A stretch of DNA of 64,000 nucleotides from Sitta carolinensis (lineage: Eukaryota; Chordata; Aves; Passeriformes; Sittidae): assembly GCA_032173965.1 (NCBI GenBank), contig JAVUNC010000005.1:3162001-3226000 (forward strand), in the 5' to 3' direction. A program made the position numbers and the translations under genes. Within the stretch, counting starts at the first letter, position 1. Every line of letters starts with the position of its first letter. A model generated the notes under the pieces. The model did no database searches. It worked only from the letters and a program-made list of their open reading frames with translations, and was not told the DNA's origin. Shown here piece by piece: positions 49,728 to 60,668 of this stretch.

Positions 49728-51544
49728 AAGAGGAAGAGGAGCAGGTTCCTACCGATGGAGGTACATCTGCAGAGGCCATGCAGGTCCCACTGGAAGAAGA
49801 AGGAGATATGGAAGAGGATGAGGCAATTAATGATGAGAACTACTTGAGCAAGAGGCCATTAGAAAGTCCTGATGCTGAGGAATTCCCACCTGTAAAAAGG
49901 CCAAAACTGTCTGTTTCCAAAGGGGACGCCTTGGACGGAACCGTGGAACCACGTGAGCCTCTTAGCTCAATAAATACACAAAAAGTACCACCAATGCTTT
50001 CTCCAGTTCACGTTCAGGACAGTACAGACTTAGCCCCCCCTTCGCCAGAACCACCAATGCTGGCTCCCATTGCAAAATCCCAAGTGCCGACCCCCAAAAC
50101 TTTAGAGGCAAAGCCGTTTGTACCCAAAACAAAGTCCAAAACAAGTTCTCCAGGACAAAAGACAAAATCACCGAAAACTACACCCTCACCAGTGGTAGCT
50201 GGGAGTCCCATTCGTTCACCAAAAACTGGATCCAAAGAAAAAAAGTCACCAGGCCGCGCCAAGAGCCCAAAAAGTCCCAAAAGTCCAAAGGTTCCTGCTC
50301 ACGTTCCACAGCCACCTGTGAAGGCTGAAACACCGAGTAGAACCCCTCTGGCTGCATTGAGTGAGAAGATAGGAAAGGAAAATATTCAAGTGAAACAGGG
50401 ACAGACACCACCTGAGCCTGCCCCCAAGCCAAATATGGAGAACCAGGTGAAGAAAGTCCCGGTGATGGACAAGACCATTGATGATTCAATCGATGCTGTG
50501 ATTGCTCGTGCGTGTGCAGAACGAGAACCGGATCCCTTCGAGTTTTCCTCTGGGTCCGAATCAGAAGGGGAAATTTTTACCAGTCCTAAAAGACTTTCTA
50601 TTTCAGAGTCTACAACTCCTAAACCTTCTGTTCCTGCCAATAATGCAAATAAGGCAGGAGGAACTCCAATACCTGCCTCAGGTGGGACTTCAAGTTCAGA
50701 CATTTCATGGACAATGGATGACTCAATTGATGAGGTCATTCGGAAGGCAAACATGGGGACACCTTCTAATCCACCTACCAATTTCACTTATTTCTCCTCT
50801 CCTTCTGCTTCACCTCCAACTCCGGAGCCTCTTCTCAAAGTCTATGAGGAGAAAACTAAGTTGGCTTCGTCGACAGAAGTGAAAAAGAAATTGAAAAAAG
50901 AGCTGAAAACGAAAATGAAGAAGAAAGAAAAACAAAAAGAAAAAGATAAAGAGAAGAACAAGGAGAAAAATAAGGATAAGGAAAAGAACAAGGAGAAAGA
51001 TAAAGACAAGGAAGGAAACAAGGAAGCAAAGTTTCAGTGGAAGGAACTACTCAAAGAGGATGATCCTGATCCATATAAATTCAAACTAAAGGACTTCGAG
51101 GATGCTGACACAAAAGTAAAGTTGAAAGATGGCAATACCAAAAAAGAGAGAGAAAAACATAAAGATAAAAAGAAAGAGAAAGAGAAAGGCAAAAAGGACA
51201 AGGATAAAAAAGACAAAGAGAAACTCAAAGATAAGGGTAAGGAAGATAAGATAAAGGTGCCATCAGCACCTCTTGTGTTACCTCCCAAAGAAATGTCTAT
51301 GCCCTTGTTCAGCACACCATCTGCCATGAGGCTTCCCAGCATGTTACCTTCCTTGTCTCCCATGCTACCTGAAAAACTATTTGAGGACAAAGAGAAACCG
51401 AAAGAGAAGAAAAAGGACAAAAAAGAGAAGAAGAGAAAGAAAGAAAGGGAAAAGGACAAAGAAAAGGAAAAGAAGGAGAAGGAAAAGGAGAGGAAAGAAA
51501 GAGAAAAGAAAGAGAAAGAAAAGGAGAAACACAAACATGAAAAG
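49728..51544 (+). CDS. TAF3: TAF3 large internal exon (TFIID subunit 3, disordered central region)
   Basis: TAF3 is a subunit of the general transcription factor TFIID in the nucleus. Its N-terminal histone fold pairs with TAF10 and its C-terminal PHD finger reads H3K4me3; both domains are encoded outside this exon. The exon is 1817 bp: two bases completing a split codon, then 605 codons open to the donor. In order it encodes an acidic start (EEEEEQVPTDGG), a nuclear-localisation-like basic patch (VKRPK, 49892-49906), a conserved Ser/Pro segment (SSINTQK, SPVHVQDSTDLAPPSPEPP), SPK repeats near 50236-50290, two related DDSID motifs (50477-50503 and 50714-50740), a Lys/Glu block (50882-51031), a WKELLKEDDPDPYKFKLKDF block (51032-51097), a second Lys/Glu block, a hydrophobic Pro/Leu/Met island (51257-51385) and a third Lys/Glu block ending KHKHEK. 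This order matches vertebrate TAF3 as I know it. The apparent ATG at 49712 lies in the intron and is not a start; the frame also runs 31 codons past the donor. No frameshift or stop is seen. Confidence 0.96.
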
Positions 51545-51550
51545 GTAAGC
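51542..51550 (+). other. TAF3: splice donor of TAF3 large exon
   Basis: The sequence AAG|gtaagc is a strong match to the vertebrate donor consensus. It falls exactly after the KHKHEK codons. Joining at 51544 (phase 0) to the exon at 56379 restores the conserved KHKHEK-IKVEPV order of TAF3, which fixes the junction. Confidence 0.93.
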
Positions 51551-52006
51551 TGGTTGGATGAGTTGAGATGGCACACTTGCTTGAAGAATCCACATGGATT
51601 CTTGTGTTTACTGCTGAGCATTGTCCAAGAGCTTTGAGGAGAAGCGTGGTTACAGGTTTGGTGTTTCTCAACACCAGACAGCTCCAAGGAAGGTGTCCAC
51701 CAAGAGCTTCAGAGATCATCCTGCCTCTTTGGAAAACAAACCAGTGGAATTCTAGTTCTGTGGGTTTGAAATGTGAGATTGTCCTGGCTTTTCTCAACTC
51801 ACTTTTCACTTGGAAAAGCCGAGGCTCGGACTCAGCAACAGCACACACAGCAAAGGGATGCAGAAAGTTTGTTCTGTAGGTTTCCACTAGAAGGGCAGCA
51901 ACCCTATACCTCTCATGTAAACTTTAAATTTTGTTTCTAAAAGTCTGCTGTTTCAAAGTTTGTAGAAATTCCCAGGTGGACAAAAAGGAGAAGCAGACTG
52001 CTTTCA

Positions 52007-52012
52007 AATAAA
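52007..52012 (+). promoter_or_regulatory. possible intronic polyadenylation signal (AATAAA)
   Basis: AATAAA lies 463 bases past the large-exon donor and 370 bases after the first in-frame stop of the read-through frame (TGA, 51635-51637). AATAAA is common by chance in AT-rich DNA, and the downstream GU-rich element is weak, so this is only a candidate. Confidence 0.2.
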
Positions 52013-55000
52013 CATTATCTCACATGCTCAAAAGAGTTGCTGAGTCTTCTCTTAGCAAATCTGCCCCCTTGCTCCAATTCATTTGAAGTAAGAAAATGAT
52101 TTTCAAATTATGGTCTAAGTGTTCAAATGTCACCTTTCGTTTTGAGTCTTATGCTTGAGAGGTAGAAGAGGAGAGCTAATTTTCAAGGGGTTTGAGCTCC
52201 TTCCATTCCTGTAACTCTTACTGATTTACATCTGCCAAAGATAATTTCTTCTTTCCAATATCACCTAATCTTGAGAATATATTTAATATTTAAGAAATGA
52301 AACCAGCATATTTGCATGTTATCAGATTTGAAATCCCATTAGAAGCAGCTCCCCTAATTCAGGATTTGCTCTAATTTTTTTGTCACTTCACCTTATAATA
52401 CGCATTAAATTGTTAATATTGAAAAGAAAGAAGAAAATAAAGAGATTGTCTTCCTATGTGATAACCTTGGATACAAGAGTTCCTAAATCTCTATCCTTAG
52501 CCTTAGGAAGCACTGTGTGAGTTCCAGTTTTACCAAGATGCTCTTTACATCCTGCTTTGAGTGTAATACTCGGTTTATACTAGCTCAGATTTGGGATATT
52601 CCTCAGTCTCCCTTTCTTGCCACTCTTACGTTATCTGCTGGACTTGCGACAAAGTGCTGATTTCAAAACTTGATGTATTTTTTAAGTTTACAAATGGTTT
52701 TTCCATGCAGAATCTGGATGATGTGGAGAATTAACGTCTGCTCTGCTGTGGATGAGGCCCAGTTGTCCATGATAATTTCATGTCTGGTTTTAGACTGCAG
52801 CAACACTCAGGGATTCCCCATTTTATCTGTCTGCCCCTTGTGCCTAAGCTGTTTTGGCAGTATTTAGTTGAGAATTTCTGCTGAGATTTCTTTTTTAAGT
52901 TAAATATGGGTGTATGTAAAATAGAGTCAATGTTTTCCATACATTCAGTTTAGCATTTCTTCTGCAGTTGTCTGTGTCAAGTTTGCTTTTAGAGTGATAA
53001 ACAGGCACATAAACAACTAGAAACTGGTAAAGCTTCAGTATAGACTCACGACACATATATGTATATATTTATGTTACGAAAAGGAGTTCAACACTAATAA
53101 AAACTTGGACAAATTAAATTGACAAAGCTGCCCATTACCTTGGCAAAAAGTCCCTGTCAAAAGATAAACTTTAAAGCTAGAATGCATGAAAGAGTCCCCA
53201 GATAGAATTAAAATTTAAACTGATTCTTGAGAGATAAGCTTTTTTTAAATCCACCTCTTTGCTGCAAGTCAGGATTTTAAAAATAAATTTCCCCTTTAAA
53301 TCTCTTGAGCGATTTTCATTTTTTGCAAGGCCGCACTGCTGGTGTCCTGGAAAAATGGAGAGTTAGAGCTTTATCAGTTGGTGCCCTGAGGTATGTGGCA
53401 AAGAAGCTAAATCCTTGAAGATTAGCAAAAAAAATGCAGCACATGGCAATAAGGGGCTTATATGACTACTAGTATTAGTTCAGGTGAAAGAAGTATTGCT
53501 TATACATAAAACTGGACAAATCCACTGACAATGTATTTTTAGTTAGCTACAAAGGAGTCTTATATTGCTGGACTTTACCTCTTTGGTGATTTGGGAAGCT
53601 TAGTAATCCACTGTAAATGCTCTTCTGCTGGCCCCAATTCCCAGTATTACTCCAGAATGCTGCTCTTTCGTTTTAACCCCTAAAAGTACATGTTTCCTTA
53701 ATTTAGCTTTTAGATCACACAATGACTTATTTAGCCAGCAGTTGTGCTGCAAGAGCAAATGATCAAGTTACAGCTTGGACGTTTAATCTGCCACAGCGTG
53801 TCCGCCCCGGAGCTGGAAGCACAACCTGGGAGATGAGTTCGTGGGCTCGCTGCAGTTTCAGCTCCTGGTGGCCAGGAGAAAATGTCAGAGGCCCATTCCT
53901 AATATTGCTGGAGTTAAACAAAAGACTGACTCAGCTGCAGTGTTCCTGGTTTTGAGTCTTGTTGTAGTTATTACCTAAGCGCGCATCCCATCCTGAGGCT
54001 TTGTATCAAGTTTTTCCTGGAATTTTGCCCCAGGCTGCCGAAAGGTGCAGAGCAGCAAACAGAACACTGCATAAATGGCAGAAAACAAGCTGAAGGCTTC
54101 ATGCTGGGAGTGTTTGGTGGTGCCCCCAAGGAGGAGCAGCTTTGTCTCAGGTATTGCCTGCAGCTCCATGCCCTGCAGTGGTGTTGGGTGCTGTCCTCAG
54201 AGCCAGAAGAGGAGATCTGGGGCCCTGCCTTGCAAGCTCCACCAAATGAAAAGCAAACACTTGGAGCAGTTACACCCCACTTGTACTCCAGAGATTACCA
54301 GGCTGCTGTAGGAGTGACTGAGCAGCTCAGGGAGCAGCTGCTGACCCAGTTTCAGCTAACCTTAATAAGCTGAGCTGGAAACTAAAGTAGTTGAGGAACT
54401 GCTTCATGAGAAATGGAGCCATCCTTGCATCAGGGCAGGGCTCGCCAGAGCTGCCCCAAAGAAAGCTGCACTTGCTCCCATATCAAAATCCTGTCATCTG
54501 TGTAGAGGAAGACCAAGCTCTGCAGGATGTAACTGTGAATGCTCTTTAGTTTTCCCCCTGGTCTAATGATGTAAACCCATTGTAGAAAGATGCTTCCTCT
54601 CTTGTATCAAAGGGTAAGATTTAACATTGTGGTGGTGCCCTATTTTCCTCTCCCAGCAGACTGTGATGTTGGTATCTGAGCATAAAGAAGTGGTTTATGT
54701 GCTTTCCTTCTGCCCCGTGAGCCCACACCACCATTATTTAGAATAGTACCAAGGGTCTTTATAAATGAGGTGGGCATCTCTGTGCTGTGTGCTGGAAGCT
54801 GCAGCAGCAGTGCCTATCCTAAGGTGTTTTGTATTCAAAACAGGCACTAAAGAAGGAGGAGAAACCTGCAGGAAAAGAGGCAAGATAGCCAGTGCAAAGA
54901 GCCATAGTCCTGAGCCTCCAGTACCCAGGGTTCAGTTTCAGTCTCTAAGCAGTGGGTGATGTTACAGGTTAAGATGCTGGGAAAGCAGAGAAAAGACTCA

Positions 55001-56356
55001 CATGGAAGATGGCAGTGAAATTGTTCTAGGCATTAGAAGCTTCAAAGGAGAAAAGCTGTTGCAATACTCCAGGAGAATGACATAACAGAAAATGGTTCTA
55101 CATAAACAAACAGTGGAGAGAGGCCTGTGAAATCAGCTAATCCATATCCATGGAGAGCTGCATTGCAAAGCACAGTTCACTGTGTCAGAGCAGGAGCACC
55201 ACCACTCAGGCTGCTCTCCTTCTCTCTCTGGCCTAGGCATCTCCTAGAGAGCAGCTCCAATTCTTTTGCCAAAATGCGTGGCATGAGGTTTTGTTATTAC
55301 CTTTCTCAAAATATGTCCCATTGGAGCCCTCCCACTGTGGCCTGCTCTCTCCCACACTGCTTTCAGAGCTTTTCATTGATTGTTTGCCCTCCCTTTTTCT
55401 GTGAAAGCTTTATGAAACTGGAGATTTGATCAGGTTTCCATTTAGTATATGGATATTAGTTTTGTCTTTTAAGTTCCTGGAGCAGTTGAGCTGAGGGCTT
55501 GTTTTATTAAATATGGTGACACACATGCTCAAAATGAGATCAGTCTCCATCTCTCTTTTTATATATATGAAATGTATATACACTTGTCATCTATGGATAT
55601 AAGTTGAGCAATGGATATCTGGAGAATCATTACAGTGTCAGCTGTAGCATCTGTACTCATTCTGTATGGGTTTTGCAAACCAGTAACTCAATGGGAGTTG
55701 GTAATTTTGGCATATACTGGTTCCATAAGTTCAAGGACATATTCAAGTGATCTAAACTCCACCAGATATCAAGATTGGAATCCTAGGCCACTTGAAAAAT
55801 AGTAATTAAAAACCTCAGACTAATTGCAGTAAAATGCAGTGGCTGTTATGCCTGTGTGGATAAGAACTTTCATTAGTGTTAATGTTGGTGAATTCAGCTT
55901 GGGGTTGATTTGCTTCCTTTGTCTCTCCTTTTGATTCAAGAGAATCATGGTACATTTATATGATGAACCTGGGAAATAATTGAATTTAAATCTCAGAAAA
56001 ATGTGCAAACACTAACAAGTTTGAGTACTAAGATCGAAGCATTTCATGTAGTTATTTAGAAACAAACTGGGGAGTTCTGTATCTCTAGAAAAGTACTTGA
56101 TCAGTAAAATTTGCTAACAAATTCTATCAGGAGGTACAAATGCAGCAAAATTTCAAGTTGATTTTCTTAGCTTGTGAATTGCTCTGGCTGGGACTCACCA
56201 CAGACTGAGACCCATCCACGACCTTGGGATGAAGAGTGAGAGAACAGTGATGAGTCTGTGTAGTCTTGTCTCATTAAGTTGATACACTCTGGTTAACTCC
56301 ATCAGTGCTTTCATGTAATTAATATATTTTGGGAGTCTGCTTGCAGTCTTTGATTG

Positions 56357-56378
56357 ATGATTGTGTTCCCCTGTGCAG
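56357..56378 (+). other. TAF3: splice acceptor of TAF3 short exon
   Basis: The tract attgtgttcccctgtgcag precedes the exon, and ttgattgatga just upstream can serve as branch-point region. The AG at 56377-56378 is the only one giving phase 0 with the IKVEPV reading. Confidence 0.88.
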
Positions 56379-56461
56379 ATAAAGGTGGAACCAGTTGTTC
56401 CAGCTCCATCCCCGGTTATTCCTCGGCTGACTTTAAGAGTGGGCGCAGGCCAAGACAAGAT
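56379..56461 (+). CDS. TAF3: TAF3 short internal exon (IKVEPV...GAGQDKI segment)
   Basis: This 83-bp exon encodes 27 whole codons plus two bases of the next. It reads IKVEPVVPAPSPVIP followed by RLTLRVGAGQDK, a segment I recognise as the conserved stretch of vertebrate TAF3 between the Lys/Glu-rich region and the Pro/Ala-rich linker to the PHD finger. The acceptor is a pyrimidine-rich tract ending ctgtgcag at 56378; the donor is AAGAT|gtaagt at 56462. Phase is 0 in and 2 out, so the split ATN codon is Ile if the next exon begins with A, C or T. It is too short and AT-flanked to stand out as an open frame, and was found by looking for the continuation of KHKHEK. Reading through the donor stops at once (atg taa). 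IKVE resembles a SUMO-acceptor consensus (hydrophobic-K-x-E), an inference only. Confidence 0.95.
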
Positions 56462-56467
56462 GTAAGT
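56459..56467 (+). other. TAF3: splice donor of TAF3 short exon
   Basis: GAT|gtaagt is a near-consensus donor. It leaves a phase-2 junction after codon DK, so the next exon, beyond the window, supplies the third base of the Ile codon. Confidence 0.88.
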
Positions 56468-58464
56468 ATGAATAAATCCATCTGTGAGGTGTGTGCTCAC
56501 CACAGTCCATCCTCTGGCACTTGTAGGAGCTCTTCTTTTCAGTAGGGAAAGCTTAAAAGATAGTGGCAAATTACGTTTATACAGCAAAGTGTATTCTCCA
56601 AGTGAGACCCATCAGCTTCTGTCCATCCTGCTGTGTGTCCCATTCCCTGTCTTTCTAGGGCATGGATTGCAGGACTCCATCGAGGCTGGTAGGATGCCTC
56701 CAGTGACATTTAGTGAGGTTTCTGTAATGGGTGCTTATCCCAAGTGTAACCTACAGCTAAGTTTCACAACACTCCCCAGCTCACAGTTGTTTTATGCTTT
56801 AAAACATAACAGTTGGAATTCCTTTGTACACATCTGTTTTATTATAACTGTTGATGATTATTCATGAGAGTACCTAACACATTTCAAGGGCTGGTTCCTT
56901 AGCTCCCTAATTACTGGGTGCTGTTGTACAAATAATAGTTACTTTGTACTGGATGAGCATAAATAGGGTGATCCCTATCCTGAGCTCATCCAGCATAAAC
57001 AGGAGGCTGGAGAGGCTGGGCAAATCATGTGTCACTGGCTTTCTCAGGCTGGCCCTGTGTTGTATGTGAAGGGTTTCTTTTAATCAGGTTTTTCATGTGG
57101 ATTTCGTGGCACAAAGCACACTTTCATGTCCAATGGTAAACATGAGCACCACTCAGATATTTCATTTCCATTCCTCACATTAAATACTGCTAATGCAGTT
57201 GTCTCTCTTTTAGAGACATTATGAACTAAAACCCCTAATCACTAATTTTTCTGGTCTAGAAGTTATGTGGGATTTTGATGATTATTTTCTTTTTCTCTGC
57301 TGTCCTACTTCTCCCCAGTAGATAATCATGGCTTTTAATGCTTTGAAGCTGCTATGGGACTTCAGTCATTCCTTGGTTTCTAAGGGACACCTGCACCCCA
57401 ATTATTAACCATTTTTATTTCCTTCTGTTTGAGAGTGATCTAAAATTTCTGTGCCTCAGGTTGCTGTACAAAGTTCCAGCTCTCTCAGAATACTTGTCTG
57501 GCCTGCTGAGCATGATTTAAATGTGCATGGCTGGACATGCTGTCCCTTGAAAGCCCACAAATCCATTTCCTCCTTGAGGAGCCATGGATACTTCTGAAAT
57601 CTGCTTTTTCAAGGACTGTAGAGCGTTTATATGGGGAAATTACCTCATATTTTCAAGGCAGAACTGAATTAAAGTTCTGAAGCCATATTTTAGTACCAGT
57701 TATCTTCCAACCTTACTTCACCTCAGTGTTTCTCGTACCCACACACGTTTTGAGAGAAGACTTCAGACTCCATCTGAAATCCACAAATCATGTGGGTGCA
57801 TCATTGTCATCCCTGCCAGCTCTTAGTGGGTCTGAGATACTGCCATCTTGTTTCAAGGGCTTTTGGAAAACTCACTTTTATTGCAGATTAATTTTTGCCT
57901 CTTTAGTGGCACCTTGGCCCCCATCTGAGGACCTCATAACAGGCAGAAAAAAAATGTGTTATAGTAAGGGAAAGTTAAACTTATGTTTCATCTGTGTTGG
58001 TAGTGAAGTTCTAAATACCTGGCAATTATCATATAAAAATGTTGTGTTTCAATTAGCCTGTCTCTGGAGTTTACTGGCATGGGATTGTTTGAAGATGCCA
58101 TTAATCTCCATGAAGAGGTGCAAGAAAAATGTTTAGGGATTCAAATTTGGCATGAGAGTAGAAACTAGATGGAGAAATTGGTTATTTCAATTTCTCTGTT
58201 AGAGAGAAGAGCTCTTTGGAGGCTTTTGGAAGTACTCAAGTACTTGTTCATTTGGAAGTTAATTTGTTTGGGGGAACTTCATACAGAACATCTTTAATAG
58301 AAGCACTTACAGACCTTCATGAGGCCACAGGGCTTTCAGGTGTCTGAAGCAAAAGTGTCAGACTGATGGTGCATGGAACAGAGATTCACATCACACCATA
58401 AACTCAACACAACCCCTGCACAAGCTGACTGAGTAACACAGCAGTGGTGAGCAAAATTCCTTTG

Positions 58465-58838
58465 CAGTGAGCAGCTGGAGCTCTTCAGCCTGGAGAAGTG
58501 AAGGCTATGGAGAGACCTTAGAGCCCCTTCCCAAGGGGCTCCAAAAAAGCTGCAAAGGGACTTTCTACAAAGGCATGGAGTGGCAGGATAGGGGGGGAAT
58601 GGCTTCAAACTGACAGAGGGCAGGGTCAGATGGGATGTGAGGAAGAAATTCTTCCCTGTGAGGGTGGCAAGAGAAGCTGTGGCTGCCCCTGGATCCCTGG
58701 AAGTGTCCAAGGCCAGGCTGGATGGGGCTTGGAGCAACCTGGGACAGTGGGAGGGGTCCCTGTCCATGGCAGGGGGTTGGAAACTGGATGGACTTTAAGG
58801 TCTCTGCCAACCCAAATCATTCTGTGATTTTATAATTT
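58465..58838 (+). mobile_element. CR1 LINE fragment (longest copy in the window)
   Basis: The sense strand carries the CR1 3' region over about 370 bp. Words in order: gcagctggagctcttcagcctggagaag, aggctatggagagacctta, gggctccaaaaaagctgcaaagggactttctacaaaggcatg, gtcagatgggatgtgaggaagaaattcttccctgtgagggtgg, aagtgtccaaggccaggctggatggggcttggagcaacctggga and actttaaggtctctgccaacccaaatcattctgtgat. Some standard words are missing in the middle (the 'ccctggcacaggttgcccag' block), indicating an internal deletion. Low divergence suggests a younger copy. Confidence 0.96.
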
Positions 58839-60178
58839 CACTTCTTGACTCCCCCGGTTGGACCAGTGTAAAAAGCAGTGATGGCAGCAGCAGGAAAGTC
58901 TTGTCTCTTGTGTTTATGAATAAAGGTACATATTTCTTCCAGATTCTAAGTCACACCTGCATTCAGGCTTGTCTGGAGTGCAAGCATTCTTACAACAGGC
59001 ATCAGCTTAAAAAAAGTGGCTATTAGCAACATTGGGTTAATAGTCATGAAAATAAAATGTATTATTGCTGAAGGATGGACAAACCAATATTGGAAAAACT
59101 GTCCTACTTAAGAGATTTTTTGCAACTGTTTTAACTGCACAGTAAAACAAGAAGAAAGTAGATTATTATCAAAGCATTTCCATCTTAGTTGTAAACAATT
59201 ACAGCAATACTTGCATGGATGCCACATTAGAAGAAATTTACTAGATTCCATTCTAATGCAATTAGAGCTAATTTTGTTCTTTAAATGAATAAAAGGTCAG
59301 CTAGTAAATCTAGTTTATCTCAAGTCCAGGCTTCAATAAATTGTTTTATTTAATTTGTTGTAGAAGATCTTATCCTTAATGGGCCTTGCTCTTATTGGTT
59401 TGCTTGGGTTCTAAAATATTTATGACCACCTTTTTAGATATGATTTGAATGATATGTTGGAAGGGTTTTTCACTTTTTTTTTTTCCCATTCCAGTGTTAT
59501 CAAGGTAGATTGCTAACTGAGTTAGTATAGGAAGGAACTAGAGATGCTATCTTTTTTCAAAACAAAACAAGCAAAACAAAAACCACAGACTTTTAAATTT
59601 TAAATGAACTGCAAATAATGAGTAGAGTTTAATACTTTTATTCAATTACATGATGGCTTCTTTTTGTCCTACTTTTCTTAAGCACTGCTATTTTTCATAC
59701 ACGTAAGATTTTTTAAATCATATTTATTGATAAGGTGTTGATATTCCAGCTGCTACTACAGTTGACATAAACTTCAGCAAAGGTACATGCTGTAATGTTT
59801 GATACTTCTGATAAATTTATTCTACATTTAAATACAGCTTTTAAGAAAAAACACATGGCTGCTGACACTAATGCCAGACCACAAAGCACAGTACTATTCA
59901 CTGGGTTCTGTTTCAGTGTTTCTGTGCCCTGGAAGCAGGATATATGTTCTTTGTGAAATCAGGTCTTCAAATTTACCTTAAAATTTCAGACTTTTTCTCC
60001 AGACCCATATCATAACTCTGCCGTCAGCAGGGAACCTGGAAAGCAGACAGGAAGAAGGGGAAAGACAGGTATTTTAACAATGTTTAACTGGTAAACCTGA
60101 CCTTCTGCTATAATGATATTGCCCCTTGTCTTCTATATTTTTAAGTGAGTAGATACGTGACTTTCTCCAAAAACAAAT

Positions 60179-60211
60179 CACACACACACTCAGATATGTA
60201 TGTGTGTGTGC
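60179..60211. repeat. CA-tract / TG-tract inverted stretch
   Basis: cacacacacac is followed within eight bases by gtatgtgtgtgtg, giving a CA:TG inverted repeat that could form a short hairpin. A tatata stretch lies just downstream. Confidence 0.85.
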
Positions 60212-60596
60212 CTATAGAAATATATATTAAATAACCTGTGGATTGTAAGATAAAATCCTAGAAGGATTAAGGGATGAAAAAAATTTTGTTACCCAGATAC
60301 GTAATTGGCCCCACTAAAAATCTTTATTACTAGGATATTATCAGTCCAAGACCAACTTATTTTTGTGTGGAGGCTCATGCAGGTGCATGATACCCCCATG
60401 ACAAAAGCCCTGAGCAGAGCCAGCTGACATTCTGTGTAGAGGGTCTCAAAACCAAGAGTCAAGATGGAAAAATTATCCTGTGATCATAGATGTGACCTCT
60501 CTGGGTAATGCCAGTGACCCAGAAGAGTATTTTTGGGACTAGGAGGACAGGAGAACCTGGTTTATTACACCAAGTTTCTTGATTATCCATCTAAGA

Positions 60597-60668
60597 ACCT
60601 CTACAACCCCACAGGGAAGAATTTTTTTCCCAGTATCCAATCTAACCCTGCCCTCTTTTAGTTGTATT
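60597..60668 (-). mobile_element. probable CR1 LINE fragment (internal 3' UTR part)
   Basis: The plus strand reads ggaagaatttttttcccagtatccaatctaaccctgccctcttttagtt. It resembles the reverse complement of the CR1 segment 'GAAGAACTTCTTCCTAATATCTAATCTAAACCTGCCCTC'. The terminal 3' words are absent, so the call is less certain than the others. Confidence 0.6.

Larger units (their letters stand above)
51545..56378 (+). other. TAF3: TAF3 intron between the large exon and the IKVEPV exon
   Basis: This 4834-bp intron runs from a gtaagc donor to a ctgtgcag acceptor and is phase 0. Retaining it would add 31 codons to the large-exon frame before a stop at 51635-51637; an AATAAA hexamer follows at 52007-52012. 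I see no CR1 copy. A short CpG-rich patch lies near 53790-53870 and a (TA)-rich stretch near 55556-55580. The remainder is ordinary AT-rich unique sequence with no recognisable gene. Confidence 0.9.

Noticed and set aside
51034..51887. Long Ser/Phe/Leu-rich open frames on the minus strand opposite the TAF3 exon
   Set aside because: They are the antisense shadow of the Lys/Glu-rich purine tract, which lacks stop codons on the other strand because CTT/TTT/CTC codons dominate.
57726..58136. 136-codon open frame on + in the downstream intron
   Set aside because: No recognisable domain, and the composition resembles flanking intron; treated as chance.
58336..58820. Overlapping open frames on both strands, one of 143 codons on the minus strand
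   Set aside because: They lie across a CR1 3' UTR fragment; CR1 proteins are encoded further 5' and are absent here.
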